From DAISKN01 sp964553925 (GTDB lineage Bacteria > Acidobacteriota > Vicinamibacteria > Marinacidobacterales > SMYC01), in NCBI GenBank assembly GCA_964553925.1, contig CAZKNR010000472.1:70452-134451 (forward strand): a stretch of DNA of 64,000 bases. The letters run 5' to 3'. The translations under genes and the position numbers were made by a program. The notes beneath the pieces were generated by a model. The model made no database searches. It was not told the origin of the DNA and saw nothing but the letters and a program-made list of their open reading frames with translations. Of this stretch, positions 9,337 through 16,535 are shown piece by piece. Each line of letters starts with the position of its first letter. Positions within the stretch are counted from its first letter, which is position 1.

Positions 9337-10142
9337 GTACGCCACGCCAGCCGCCTTTCGTGCCGCTGCTGAGGCCAAGCTCCGGGAGCGCGCCCGTCGT
9401 CTCGACGTACCTGCATACATTCTCCGTCGTCAGGCTGCTCTGGAACGCTTGATCGTGCGCGTGACAAGGGTCGCGCCAGAGCGATGGGCACTCAAAGGTG
9501 GGTTCGCTCTTGAGACCACGCGTATCGGTCGACCTGGACGCGGATCACATGCACGGCGCCGACGCGGCTCGCGCAGAGCTCCAACGTGCGGCCATCGAAG
9601 ACGTTGTCGACTACTTCGGCTTCGCCATCGCCGGGGCTGAAGAACTCCGCGAAGCGGGTGTCGGTCTGGCCGTGCGGTACAAGCTGGAGAGTTCCCTCGC
9701 GGGACGGCCGTTCGAGCCGTTGCAGGTGGACGTATCTATCGCCCCACCTGATCCTTGGGATGCTCAACCCGCACGGCGTCGGGATTGTTGAGCGAGCTCG
9801 GGCTCGACGCGATCGACGTCTTGTTGGTGCCGTTGGAGCGACAGGTCGAAGCTGCATGCCTACACGCGAACGTACAAAGGCAGAGGCACGACAAGAGCCA
9901 AAGATCTCGTCGATCTTCTGCTCATCCGCCAGCATGAGCGTCTGGACACTGTTCTGTTACGAGACGCCATCCAGCGTGTTTTCAAACGTCGCGGGACCCA
10001 TGCCCTCCCCGAGCGCGTGCCGTCTCCCCCGCGCGAGCTGGCGGTCGCCTATCGTAGGGAGGCAGATCACGTCGGGATCCCCGCCGGGCTGAATGAGGCA
10101 CACCAGGCGAACTGGCTGGAGCCCCTGTTGGCGGGGCGGTGA
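9329..10142 (+). pseudogene. Frameshifted AbiEii-type nucleotidyltransferase toxin
   Basis: The AbiEii/AbiGii family can be followed through three reading frames. The first segment (9329 to about 9520) carries the nucleotidyltransferase start (APERWALKGGFALE). A frame change near 9520 gives VSVDLDADHMHGADAARAEL (to about 9770). A second change gives LGLDAIDVLLVPLERQVE (to about 9850). A third at about 9850 gives LHAYTRTYKGRGTTRAKDL and the C-terminus ending at the TGA at 10140-10142. All conserved blocks remain in order, so this is a recent inactivation by small indels rather than a deletion. Nearby very long frames are intact, which argues against general sequencing error. Confidence 0.8.
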
Positions 10143-10272
10143 CTCGCCGCCCGAGTTGAACAACACGAACCACTACCGGCGGTGCTTGTTGGCGTGGTAC
10201 GTCTAGATCGATAAGCGCGCCAGGTACCTAGATAGTCCCTCTGATCCGGTGACTATTTCGGTATTCTAACTT

Positions 10273-10521
10273 ATGGGACAAACCAAGAGGAAGGCCGTGT
10301 TCACGGCAGAGCCGACGCAGCTCGATCAGATCGAGGCGGTCGTGCGGTCGGGCAAGTACCGCAGCGCCTCGGAGTTCCTCCGCGAGGCCATCGACGAGAA
10401 GTTGCGCAGCCTCATGCAAGAGCGTCTGGAAGCACAGGTTGCCAGTTACTGCGCTGAGGGCTATGGAGATGAAGACCGAGTCCTCGCCGAGTCCCAGGCA
10501 TTCGATCGTGACGACGAGTAA
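10273..10521 (+). CDS. Ribbon-helix-helix (CopG-type) antitoxin-like protein
   Basis: The 82-residue protein has an RHH DNA-binding pattern: a beta-strand (KAVFTAE), helix A (PTQLDQIEAVVRSG) and helix B (SASEFLREAIDEKL), then an acidic tail (CAEGYGDEDRVLAESQAF) suited to toxin neutralisation. A TATTCT hexamer about 12 nt before the ATG could be a -10 box of a near-leaderless transcript. Directly downstream is only a 13-codon remnant of a PIN toxin, so this antitoxin is probably an orphan. A second copy of its tail lies at 11911-12012. Confidence 0.7.
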   Translation: MGQTKRKAVFTAEPTQLDQIEAVVRSGKYRSASEFLREAIDEKLRSLMQERLEAQVASYCAEGYGDEDRVLAESQAFDRDDE

Positions 10522-10537
10522 TGCGACGGGGTGAGCC

Positions 10538-10576
10538 GTGATTGACCGCCTTCAGGCTCTCTCTTCCGACGATGTT
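10538..10576 (+). pseudogene. 13-codon remnant of a PIN/VapC toxin
   Basis: These 39 nt encode VIDRLQALSSDDV and match 35 of 39 positions (counted by eye) of codons 20-32 of the intact vapC at 12325-12720 (VIERLHALSPDDV). The flanking PIN sequence is absent on both sides: the N-terminal LDTN motif is gone, and after the fragment the sequence runs into the 3' end of the retropepsin gene on the other strand. It is thus a deletion scar of a toxin paired with the RHH gene just upstream. Confidence 0.65.
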
Positions 10577-10999
10577 TACCCTGCCTCCGTCGCTTCGGTG
10601 TAATCACTCAAATAGAGCTTCCCTTCGTAGTCGACCGGCCCAAGCTTGATGCGATCAAGCCAACCTTGTCGGCCCAGTACGTTTCGATTGAAGCCTGTAT
10701 CTGCTGCAAAGTACACCGTACTGTCGAACTCGAGATCCAAGGACAGAAAGTCTTACCGCATGACCGTAAGCCACAAAATTGCCGGTAACGGTGGCGATCT
10801 CCTGGCGCGAACCGCGCTCGATATCGAGCCCAAGCTCTTCCCCATGGAGTCGAGCGAAAACGCACAAGCTCGCTCCCGTATCCAGCTTCGCTTTGAACTC
10901 GGCAACTCGGTCGCCCAGCATCAGCAACACCGGCAGGGTGATCCCGTACCGCCGGGTATCGTACCGGTACAAGCTGGTGAAGGTTAGTGTCTCGGCCAT
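10576..10999 (-). pseudogene. Frameshifted retropepsin-like aspartic protease
   Basis: Starting at MAETLTF (10999), the first ~85 residues contain the aspartyl protease motif FKAKLDTGASLCVF (DTGA catalytic loop). After RLSVL, around 10732-10737, a single extra base shifts the frame. In the neighbouring frame the family C-terminus continues as LDLEFDSTVYFAADTGFNRN, then VLGRQGWLDRIKLGPVDYEG, and ends at 10576. The start lies 2 nt after the stop of the DUF5678-like gene, so the two formed an operon. Family members are about 140 residues; both halves together give that length. Confidence 0.75.
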
Positions 11000-11001
11000 C
11001 C

Positions 11002-11349
11002 TTACCAACCGCCTATCCACGCCTCATCCGGTGATTCCGCATAGGCCATAAATGGCACGTTGACAGCAAGGGCTCGTCCTTCCTCGTAGACCTTGCGAGC
11101 GTCCGTGCCGTGACTGAGCAGACGTTCTCCTTCGAGCGCCACCCACTGCCCCGCGAACTGAGCTTCGTGTTCGCAAAGCCAGCGCATTTCTCGCTCGCGT
11201 CGTAGAGCTGGTTGGCTGGCGTCGCTGTTATCGCTTTGGCTGGCCCGCTTTCGTTCTTCTTCCGCAAGCCATTTGCGCAACCGCTGTCGTTCCTCCGCTG
11301 GGAGCAACCTCACCGCGTCGAGAACCTTTTCAAATGTTACATCCGCCAT
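11002..11349 (-). CDS. DUF5678-like small protein
   Basis: The 115-residue protein has a charged helical N-terminus (VLPAEERQRLRKWLAEEERKR type) and a C-terminal block EAQFAGQWVALEGERLLSHG followed by ARKVYEEGRALAVN. This matches the DUF5678 pattern 'Y.GqWVAl.GdrLiahG.d..ev...a'. Such proteins often precede a retropepsin-like protease, exactly as here, and the function is unknown. A good ribosome binding site (AGGAGA, 9 nt upstream) supports the ATG at 11349. Since the protease partner is frameshifted, the module is likely non-functional as a pair. Confidence 0.65.
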   Translation of the reverse strand: MADVTFEKVLDAVRLLPAEERQRLRKWLAEEERKRASQSDNSDASQPALRREREMRWLCEHEAQFAGQWVALEGERLLSHGTDARKVYEEGRALAVNVPFMAYAESPDEAWIGGW

Positions 11350-11593
11350 CTGGTCGATCTCCTATATGGATTGTAAGACAGGCTTGAAGTGCGTTCCAGC
11401 TCGTAGCGTCCGACAGACTAAGAGCACAGCAACCGGGGGCCCGGCCCTCTGGCCGCGGGTTTTGGTAGTGGACCAGATCCTGTGGAGGGCGGAGAGAGTC
11501 TTCGCGGGCTGAATGTGTATTCGAGCAAGTCGCCCAAAGGGTCTCGTCGCCGGTTTGAAACTGGTCCATTGGTGGCGGTCAGAAGAGATTGCC
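11350..11593. other. Non-coding accessory stretch, probable decayed toxin sequence
   Basis: No convincing intact gene is present. Short frames exist on both strands without recognisable motifs. On the minus strand this stretch follows directly on the PIN-toxin stub at 11594-11620, so it most likely holds the degraded body of that toxin plus the promoter of the gene starting at 11349. Confidence 0.4.
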
Positions 11594-11620
11594 CCCATAA
11601 ATGAGCACGTTGGTGTCCAG
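11594..11620 (-). pseudogene. N-terminal stub of a PIN toxin
   Basis: Nine codons read LDTNVLIYG, the canonical first strand and catalytic Asp of PIN-domain toxins. They begin 3 nt after the stop of the AbrB-like remnant, where a VapC start would be expected. The preceding bases look like an initiation region (ISLDTN) that has lost two nucleotides. The frame hits a stop shortly after (GNLF then stop). Confidence 0.55.
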
Positions 11621-11623
11621 AGA

Positions 11624-11848
11624 TCAGGGCTTTCGGGTCAGCTCCCGCAGTTTCTCCCACGTCATCGTCGGGCGCAGGGGCGCCTTGCGCATGGCTTCCA
11701 TGCATGCCCTTTTGCTGATGCGTTGGGCACCCTCCGGCTTCTCAAGCCGGATCAGCAAGAAACGTCCCTCCGCCTGCTGCTGAATGTCGTAGACATCCCC
11801 CGGTCTCCCGCCCGGCAGGACGATCCGCTTCTTGGAATCAACGGTAGA
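11624..11848 (-). pseudogene. AbrB-like antitoxin remnant lacking a start codon
   Basis: The sequence STVDSKKRIVLPGGRPGDVY followed by FLLIRLEKPE is a SpoVT/AbrB-type swapped-hairpin DNA-binding domain with a helical tail (KAPLRPTMTWEKLRELTR). The frame is open upstream to 12052, but that extension overlaps an RHH gene fragment on the other strand and looks like junk. No ATG, GTG or TTG lies in frame close to the domain start, so the natural start appears lost. Together with the PIN stub just downstream it is a dead AbrB-PIN toxin-antitoxin pair. Confidence 0.6.
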
Positions 11849-11910
11849 CGCGCTCCTGGTGGAATTATCCCACTTGGCGCATCCCCCGTCGAAGTTGCGC
11901 CGCCTCCGGA

Positions 11911-12012
11911 GAGAGTCTGAAGGCCCAGGTGGCTCGATACTGCGCCGAGGGCTACGCCGATGAAGACCGCGACCTCGCGGCAATCCAGGCATTCGGCCGC
12001 CAGAGAAGGTGA
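11911..12012 (+). pseudogene. C-terminal fragment of an RHH antitoxin
   Basis: In one frame the sequence reads ESLKAQVARYCAEGYADEDR then DLAAIQAFGRQRR and a stop, matching the tail of the RHH protein at 10273-10521 (AQVASYCAEGYGDEDR). The N-terminal RHH domain is missing: upstream lies the AbrB remnant on the other strand. This marks a deletion or recombination breakpoint near 11911. Confidence 0.65.
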
Positions 12013-12088
12013 CCCGGCCGTAGACGACCGTTTGCGCCGGTCGAGAGGCCATGGTATAGATCGATCATGATCACCGGGGGGCGTTCGA

Positions 12089-12328
12089 ATGCCGAAAGCG
12101 AAGGTTTTCTGGAACGGGAGGAGTCAGGCGATACGGCTGCCCAAGGAGTTCCGTTTTCAAGGAGATGAAGTCGAAATCCGGAGAGAAGGCAGAAGGGTGA
12201 TCCTGGAACCGCTCAAGCGCCGAGCCTGGCCCAAGGGTTACTGGCAAAGCTGGGGAAAAGTGCCGGATGATTTCGAGGCGCCCGAACCTCTTCCATCATC
12301 GGCGACGGACGTGGAACTCGACGAGTGA
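12089..12328 (+). CDS. vapB: VapB-type (AbrB-fold) antitoxin
   Basis: The 79-residue protein opens with KAKVFWNGRSQAIRLPKEFR, the classic swapped-hairpin (SpoVT/AbrB) VapB N-terminus, and ends with an acidic tail that would wrap the toxin. A GGGGGG tract gives a ribosome binding site before the ATG. The stop overlaps the GTG start of the PIN toxin by 4 nt. It should neutralise the toxin and autorepress; a 10-bp palindrome GATCATGATC at about 12064-12073 could be part of its operator. Confidence 0.85.
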   Translation: MPKAKVFWNGRSQAIRLPKEFRFQGDEVEIRREGRRVILEPLKRRAWPKGYWQSWGKVPDDFEAPEPLPSSATDVELDE

Positions 12329-12720
12329 GCTACCTTCTCGATACCAACATCTGCGTGTACGCCATCAAACGATGGCCGACCGTGATTGAACGCCTTCATG
12401 CTCTCTCTCCCGACGATGTCGCGGTTAGCGCGGTGACCCTGGCCGAGCTCTGGTTCGGCGCGCGCAAAAGCAGTAAGCCGGTCCCAACCCGAGCGAACGT
12501 CGACGCCTTCCTGCTGCCCTTTGCGGTGATTCCGTTCGACCCTGGCGCCGCTGATTCCTACGCGGAGATCCGACTCGAGCTCGAACGCACCGGCCGACCC
12601 ATCGGCGAACGCGATCTTTTGATCGCCTCGAGCGCTCTTTCCCATGGCTTTACCGTGGTTACCCATAACGTCAGCGAGTTCGGCCGCGTGCCCGGCATCG
12701 CGATCGAGGATTGGGTTTGA
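12325..12720 (+). CDS. vapC: VapC-type PIN-domain toxin ribonuclease
   Basis: The 131-residue PIN protein starts with GTG overlapping vapB by 4 nt. It has the expected acidic residues: LLDTNI (Asp6), the AVTLAELWFG strand-helix with Glu, ERDLLIAS (Asp in the third position) and VVTHNVSEF near the C-terminus. PIN toxins cleave RNA, often tRNA. This pair is the only complete toxin-antitoxin module in the 8.6-12.7 kb patch. Codons 20-32 are duplicated as a remnant at 10538-10576. Confidence 0.88.
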   Translation: MSYLLDTNICVYAIKRWPTVIERLHALSPDDVAVSAVTLAELWFGARKSSKPVPTRANVDAFLLPFAVIPFDPGAADSYAEIRLELERTGRPIGERDLLIASSALSHGFTVVTHNVSEFGRVPGIAIEDWV

Positions 12721-12726
12721 ATACGG

Positions 12727-14400
12727 TCACTGCAGACGGCCGACGCCCTCTTTGACCAGGACGTCTTCACCCGCGCGCAGCGTCCCGAGCTCCATCCGCC
12801 CCGAGGGCCAGGAAACGACGACGTTCGTCGCTTCATTCGCGGCACCTAGCCCGATCGTGATCCGGCGGTCGTTGGTCGAAAGGTACGTCCAGATCAGGCC
12901 CGAGTCCCGAAAAAGCTTTCGACCGCCCACCTCTACGGTGATGGGGACGCCGAGGGCGTCGCGGTTCGTTCGCGTTCCGACGAGCGTCAACCTCACCCAG
13001 CGGTTCCGATGCTCCGCCTCGTCGACGAGGAGGGTCGGAACGTCGCTCATGTTGTTGATGAACGCATCCAGGTCCGCGTCGCCGTCGATGTCGGCGAAGG
13101 CGAGTCCGCGGCCCGAGTGAAGGAGCTCGAGCCCGGGTCCCACCTCGGCGGTAACTTCCTCGAATCGCCGGCTGCGACCGGCGTCGGGCACGTTGAGGAA
13201 AACCTGATTTCGCTGGCGATAGCTTTCGCCGATCGCGGCGTCGTCCACTTCCGGATAGACGTGGCCGTTGACGACGAAAAGATCGAGGTGGCCGTCCCAG
13301 TTCACGTCTACGAACCGCACTCCCCAGCCGAGCTTCTCGAACGAGGGGGCGGTGAGACCCACGGTGTCGCTCACGTCGGTGAAGAGTCCGAAGCCCTCGT
13401 TTCGGCGGAGAGCGTTGTAGTCCCCCTGGAACGTGGTGACGATGAGATCGGGAAGGCCGTCGGAGTCGAAATCGCCCGCGTCCGCGCCCATTCCCGCCTG
13501 AGGTTTTCCGTACATCGAGAGCGCGACCCCCGCCATCAGAGCGATGTCCTCGAACTCGCCCGACCCGTCGTTGCGAAAGAGGTAGTTCGGAGTCGAATCG
13601 TTCGCGACGTAGATGTCGGCGTCGGAGTCGGCGTCGATGTCGACGAACGTGACGCCGAGTCCCTTCCCCTCGGGATCGTACACTCCGGCTTCGCGGGTGA
13701 CGTCCTTGAACGTCCCATCGCCCTGGTTTCGATAGAGCGCATCCACTTCGCCCGGGAGCCCGTTCGGGCCGCACATCACCGAGACACCCCTCCAGATGCA
13801 GAACCTGGGGTCGAGCTTCTCGAGGAGCCTCTCCTCGAAAGCGATGTAGTTGCAGACGTAGAGGTCGAGAAAGCCGTCGTTGTCGATATCGCCGAACGCG
13901 GCGCTCGCGCCCCACCTGGGATCGGAGACGCCCGCTTCTTTCGCGACGTCGGTGAAGGTCCCGTCGCCGTTGTTCCGGTAGAGGGCGTCCTCACGGTAGT
14001 TGGTGACGAGAAGATCGACGTCGCCGTCGTTGTCGTAGTCGGCCGCGGCCGCACCCCCTCCCCAGCCGCGATCGCCGACTCCCGCCTCCTCCGTCACCTC
14101 GATGAACTCTCCATTCCCGAGACTCCGGAAGAGCTGATCCGGGGCTCCCCCGCCCCCGGACGCCGCCTCCTCGAGAGTCTGGCCGTTCACAACGTAGAGG
14201 TCGATGGCGCCGTCGCCGTCGTAGTCGAAAAACGCCGCCCCCGAGCCCGTGGTCTCGGTGATGAGCTTCTTCTCCGGGCTTCCGAAGCTGTTGAGGCGCG
14301 TGAAACCGCGCTCCGCGGCGACGTTGCGATAACGGGGAAGATCGCGATCGTCCCCGGGCAGGGTCGCGAGGAGCACCACGAGAGCGGAAACCCGAATCAT
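12727..14400 (-). CDS. CRTAC1-family protein with FG-GAP repeats and ASPIC/UnbV domain
   Basis: The 557-residue secreted protein starts at the ATG at 14400, overlapping the upstream gene by 4 nt; the open frame to 14787 is antisense extension. After a short signal peptide come about seven FG-GAP/VCBS repeats with calcium-binding loops of the DYDGDGAIDL, DYDNDGDVDL and DIDNDGFLDL type. The C-terminal ~80 residues form the ASPIC/UnbV domain (WVRLTLVGTRTNRDALG, then IGLGAAN and WPSGR). The fold is a calcium-binding extracellular beta-propeller; the function in bacteria is not established. It ends the six-gene leftward operon. Confidence 0.9.
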   Translation of the reverse strand: MIRVSALVVLLATLPGDDRDLPRYRNVAAERGFTRLNSFGSPEKKLITETTGSGAAFFDYDGDGAIDLYVVNGQTLEEAASGGGGAPDQLFRSLGNGEFIEVTEEAGVGDRGWGGGAAAADYDNDGDVDLLVTNYREDALYRNNGDGTFTDVAKEAGVSDPRWGASAAFGDIDNDGFLDLYVCNYIAFEERLLEKLDPRFCIWRGVSVMCGPNGLPGEVDALYRNQGDGTFKDVTREAGVYDPEGKGLGVTFVDIDADSDADIYVANDSTPNYLFRNDGSGEFEDIALMAGVALSMYGKPQAGMGADAGDFDSDGLPDLIVTTFQGDYNALRRNEGFGLFTDVSDTVGLTAPSFEKLGWGVRFVDVNWDGHLDLFVVNGHVYPEVDDAAIGESYRQRNQVFLNVPDAGRSRRFEEVTAEVGPGLELLHSGRGLAFADIDGDADLDAFINNMSDVPTLLVDEAEHRNRWVRLTLVGTRTNRDALGVPITVEVGGRKLFRDSGLIWTYLSTNDRRITIGLGAANEATNVVVSWPSGRMELGTLRAGEDVLVKEGVGRLQ

Positions 14401-15674
14401 GCGAGCATCTCGAAAGAGGCGGTCAGCGGCAGATCGGTTTCGAGGAGCACGAAGCGCCACGCTTTCCTCGGCTTCGGCGGGAGAGACGAGAGCCGGATCT
14501 CGCCATAGGAGCGGTCGACGAGACGGAGCGCGCCCCGGACGTCGTCGTCCCCAACCGACGCCGCTCCCCGCTCGCAGGCGAGGGCCTTCGCCGTCCAGAC
14601 CGCGATCGGGAAGAGAAGGAGGAGCCGAGGAACCGCCTCGACGAAGGGGAGCTCCGCGTCTCCCTCCCGCATGAACCGCTGTCCCAGGATCTTCGCTCTC
14701 AGGTAGCGCGCCAATAGCTCTGCGCTCGGTCCGGAGAGAACCGAGCCCGCGGCAACCCGGCCCACTTCTCCATAGGTTTGTCTCCACTCGCGATTATCGA
14801 CTAGAGGATAAGCCTCCGGAAACTTGTACCCGTCGGCTGCTTGCACCCGGAACCCGACCTCGCGCCCCCTCGCCTTTCCCGGCATCGCGAAGAGCTCGTC
14901 CGGAGTCGGGTTCAGGGTGAGAAACAGGAGATGGAAGAACACCGCCCGACCCGTCTTGTCCATCCGCTCCGAGCCCGATTCGATGGGCCGCTCCCCAATC
15001 TGCTTCGGAATGCCTTTGACCAGCACGTCCCGCAGGGTTCGGGCAGTCTCTGTCCTGGGATCGCTCGTGGTCGCGAGGCGGTTGAACTCGAAAACCGCGC
15101 GAACGCGATCGAGGAGCGAGAGACTCTCGTCGGAGAGGATGGAAACGAGATGGTGCTCGAGCTCCCACAAGAGCTCTCCCGAGACGTCGTACTTCTTCGA
15201 GAACTTGTACGGCTTCTGCGCGACCGGAGCGTCCTGAAGGAGACGGGTCCACTCGGGAACGCGTCGAGAGAGGGGCTCGCCCTGATCCCGGCTTACGGCG
15301 CGACAGGCGAATGAAACATCGACAGCTACTCGCTCCCCTACCGCGAAGAATCCGAACGGGTAGAGCCGGCACAGGAGAGGTTTCGCGGCCTCGCCGAACG
15401 TCTCGTGGATTCGGCACTGGTTCTCGGAGCCGAGGTAGACGCAGGCACCGTCCGCCCTTCGCGCGAGGGACATGCGGCCGGATCGAGGCTCGCCCGGAAC
15501 GGGCGCGCCGGGAGAGATATCCGCGAGATCCGGGGCTGCGTCGCTCCAGTCGAGAGCCTCGAGCCGCTCCGCTTCTCCAGGGCCGAGCATCACGTGCCAA
15601 CCGCGGCAGCAGTCGCCGCAGCGGGAGCAGCTGAACCGAACCTCCGGGGGAAAGACGATCTCGAGGGCGCTCAC
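14397..15674 (-). CDS. YkgJ-like Cys-cluster (zinc/iron-chelating) protein
   Basis: I start the gene at GTG 15674, which overlaps the cytochrome stop by 4 nt (GTGA); an ATG at 15707 also exists. The 425-residue protein has the Cys-cluster FSCSRCGDCCRGWHV near residue 14 and further cysteines (CVYLGSENQCRIHE and PLLCRLYPFGFF), the YkgJ/CxxCxxCC pattern that binds a metal. The remaining ~300 residues are helical without recognised motifs. Related proteins include flagellin lysine methylases, but no methylase is claimed. Tight coupling to a multiheme cytochrome and a CRTAC1 protein suggests metal or redox maturation, by inference. Confidence 0.8.
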   Translation of the reverse strand: MSALEIVFPPEVRFSCSRCGDCCRGWHVMLGPGEAERLEALDWSDAAPDLADISPGAPVPGEPRSGRMSLARRADGACVYLGSENQCRIHETFGEAAKPLLCRLYPFGFFAVGERVAVDVSFACRAVSRDQGEPLSRRVPEWTRLLQDAPVAQKPYKFSKKYDVSGELLWELEHHLVSILSDESLSLLDRVRAVFEFNRLATTSDPRTETARTLRDVLVKGIPKQIGERPIESGSERMDKTGRAVFFHLLFLTLNPTPDELFAMPGKARGREVGFRVQAADGYKFPEAYPLVDNREWRQTYGEVGRVAAGSVLSGPSAELLARYLRAKILGQRFMREGDAELPFVEAVPRLLLLFPIAVWTAKALACERGAASVGDDDVRGALRLVDRSYGEIRLSSLPPKPRKAWRFVLLETDLPLTASFEMLA

Positions 15675-16078
15675 GGGTTCTTCACCTCGTGGATCCAGCG
15701 CCTCCACTGGTTCCGCTCCGGCATCACCAGGCTTCCGCGGTGTCCTTCTTCGTCGTTCTCATGGCAGCGCTCGCAGACGACGAGGCTAGGCCGGACCAGT
15801 CCCGCCATCTCTGCCTTCTCGGGATCGATCATGACTTCGGGAGGCGAGTAGTCGCTCCCGGGACCATGACAGGCCTCGCACTGGACTGCGGGAAGTCTCT
15901 CCTTCCCCGTCGCGTGACACGGAAGGCACCGCTCCTCGAAAGCGGAGGGCGCCCTGTTCGCGTGAGGTGTCGCCGCCCAGGACTGGTATACGCTCCGATG
16001 ACAGAGCTTGCAGCGCTCGGCGCCCACGGTGGTCGCGCCAAAAAGCGAGCCCGCCGCCAGAAGGACGAAGAGAATCAC
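15671..16078 (-). CDS. Periplasmic four-heme cytochrome c (cytochrome c554-like)
   Basis: Starting at GTG 16078 (4-nt overlap with the cyclophilin stop) gives 135 residues with an immediate hydrophobic signal peptide (ILFVLLAAGSLFG). Four CxxCH haem-binding motifs follow: CKLCH (residues 23-27), CLPCH, CEACH and CERCH. The upstream open frame to 16186 lacks a signal peptide at its start, so I reject it. The SVYQSWAATPHAN segment after the first haem site is typical of cytochrome c554-type electron carriers. It is the third of four consecutive genes joined by 4-nt overlaps. Confidence 0.88.
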   Translation of the reverse strand: MILFVLLAAGSLFGATTVGAERCKLCHRSVYQSWAATPHANRAPSAFEERCLPCHATGKERLPAVQCEACHGPGSDYSPPEVMIDPEKAEMAGLVRPSLVVCERCHENDEEGHRGSLVMPERNQWRRWIHEVKNP

Positions 16079-16506
16079 TCCACGGAGACCGACACCTTGA
16101 GCATCTTGTCGCCTTGGGCGATGGAATCGACCACGTCCTGCCCCTCGAGCACCCGGCCGAACACCGAATGTTTTCCGTCGAGCCATGGCGTCGCCACGTG
16201 GGTGATGAAGAACTGCGAGCCGTTGGTGTTCGGTCCCGAGTTGGCCATGGAGAGGACGCCGGGCCCGTTGTGCTTGAGCTCCTTGTGGAACTCGTCGCCG
16301 AACTTATAGCCCGGTCCGCCGGTCCCCGTCCCCTGGGGACATCCCGTCTGGATCATGAAATCGGCGAGCACGCGATGGAACTTGAGGCCGTTGTAGAAAC
16401 CCTGTTTGGCCAGCTTTTCGAAGTTCTCGACGGTCTTGGGGACCTTGCTGTCTTCGAGTCGAACGCGGATGGTCCCCTTGTTGGTCTCGATGGTGGCGAC
16501 TTTCAT
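16075..16506 (-). CDS. Cyclophilin-type peptidyl-prolyl cis-trans isomerase
   Basis: The 143-residue protein is a minimal bacterial cyclophilin. It has VPKTVENFEKLAKQGFYNG, FHRVLADFMIQTGCP, SMANSGPNTNGSQFFIT and HSVFGRVLEGQDVVDSI, with the active-site Arg (FHR) and the SQFFI strand intact. No signal peptide is present, so it is cytoplasmic. It starts 29 nt after the Tat-type protein's stop and overlaps the cytochrome gene by 4 nt. Confidence 0.95.
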   Translation of the reverse strand: MKVATIETNKGTIRVRLEDSKVPKTVENFEKLAKQGFYNGLKFHRVLADFMIQTGCPQGTGTGGPGYKFGDEFHKELKHNGPGVLSMANSGPNTNGSQFFITHVATPWLDGKHSVFGRVLEGQDVVDSIAQGDKMLKVSVSVE

Positions 16507-16535
16507 GTTCTTGGTCTCTGCTCCTTTGCAATATT

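Noticed and set aside
11513..11920. 135-codon plus-strand frame
   Set aside because: It lies opposite the AbrB remnant and PIN stub, which have recognisable motifs; the plus-strand peptide has none.
13009..14508. Long open frame (about 500 codons) on the plus strand over the CRTAC1 gene
   Set aside because: It is antisense to a gene with clear FG-GAP calcium loops. The repeated GAY codons of those loops read as Val/Asp-rich low-complexity on the other strand, and it has no family motif.
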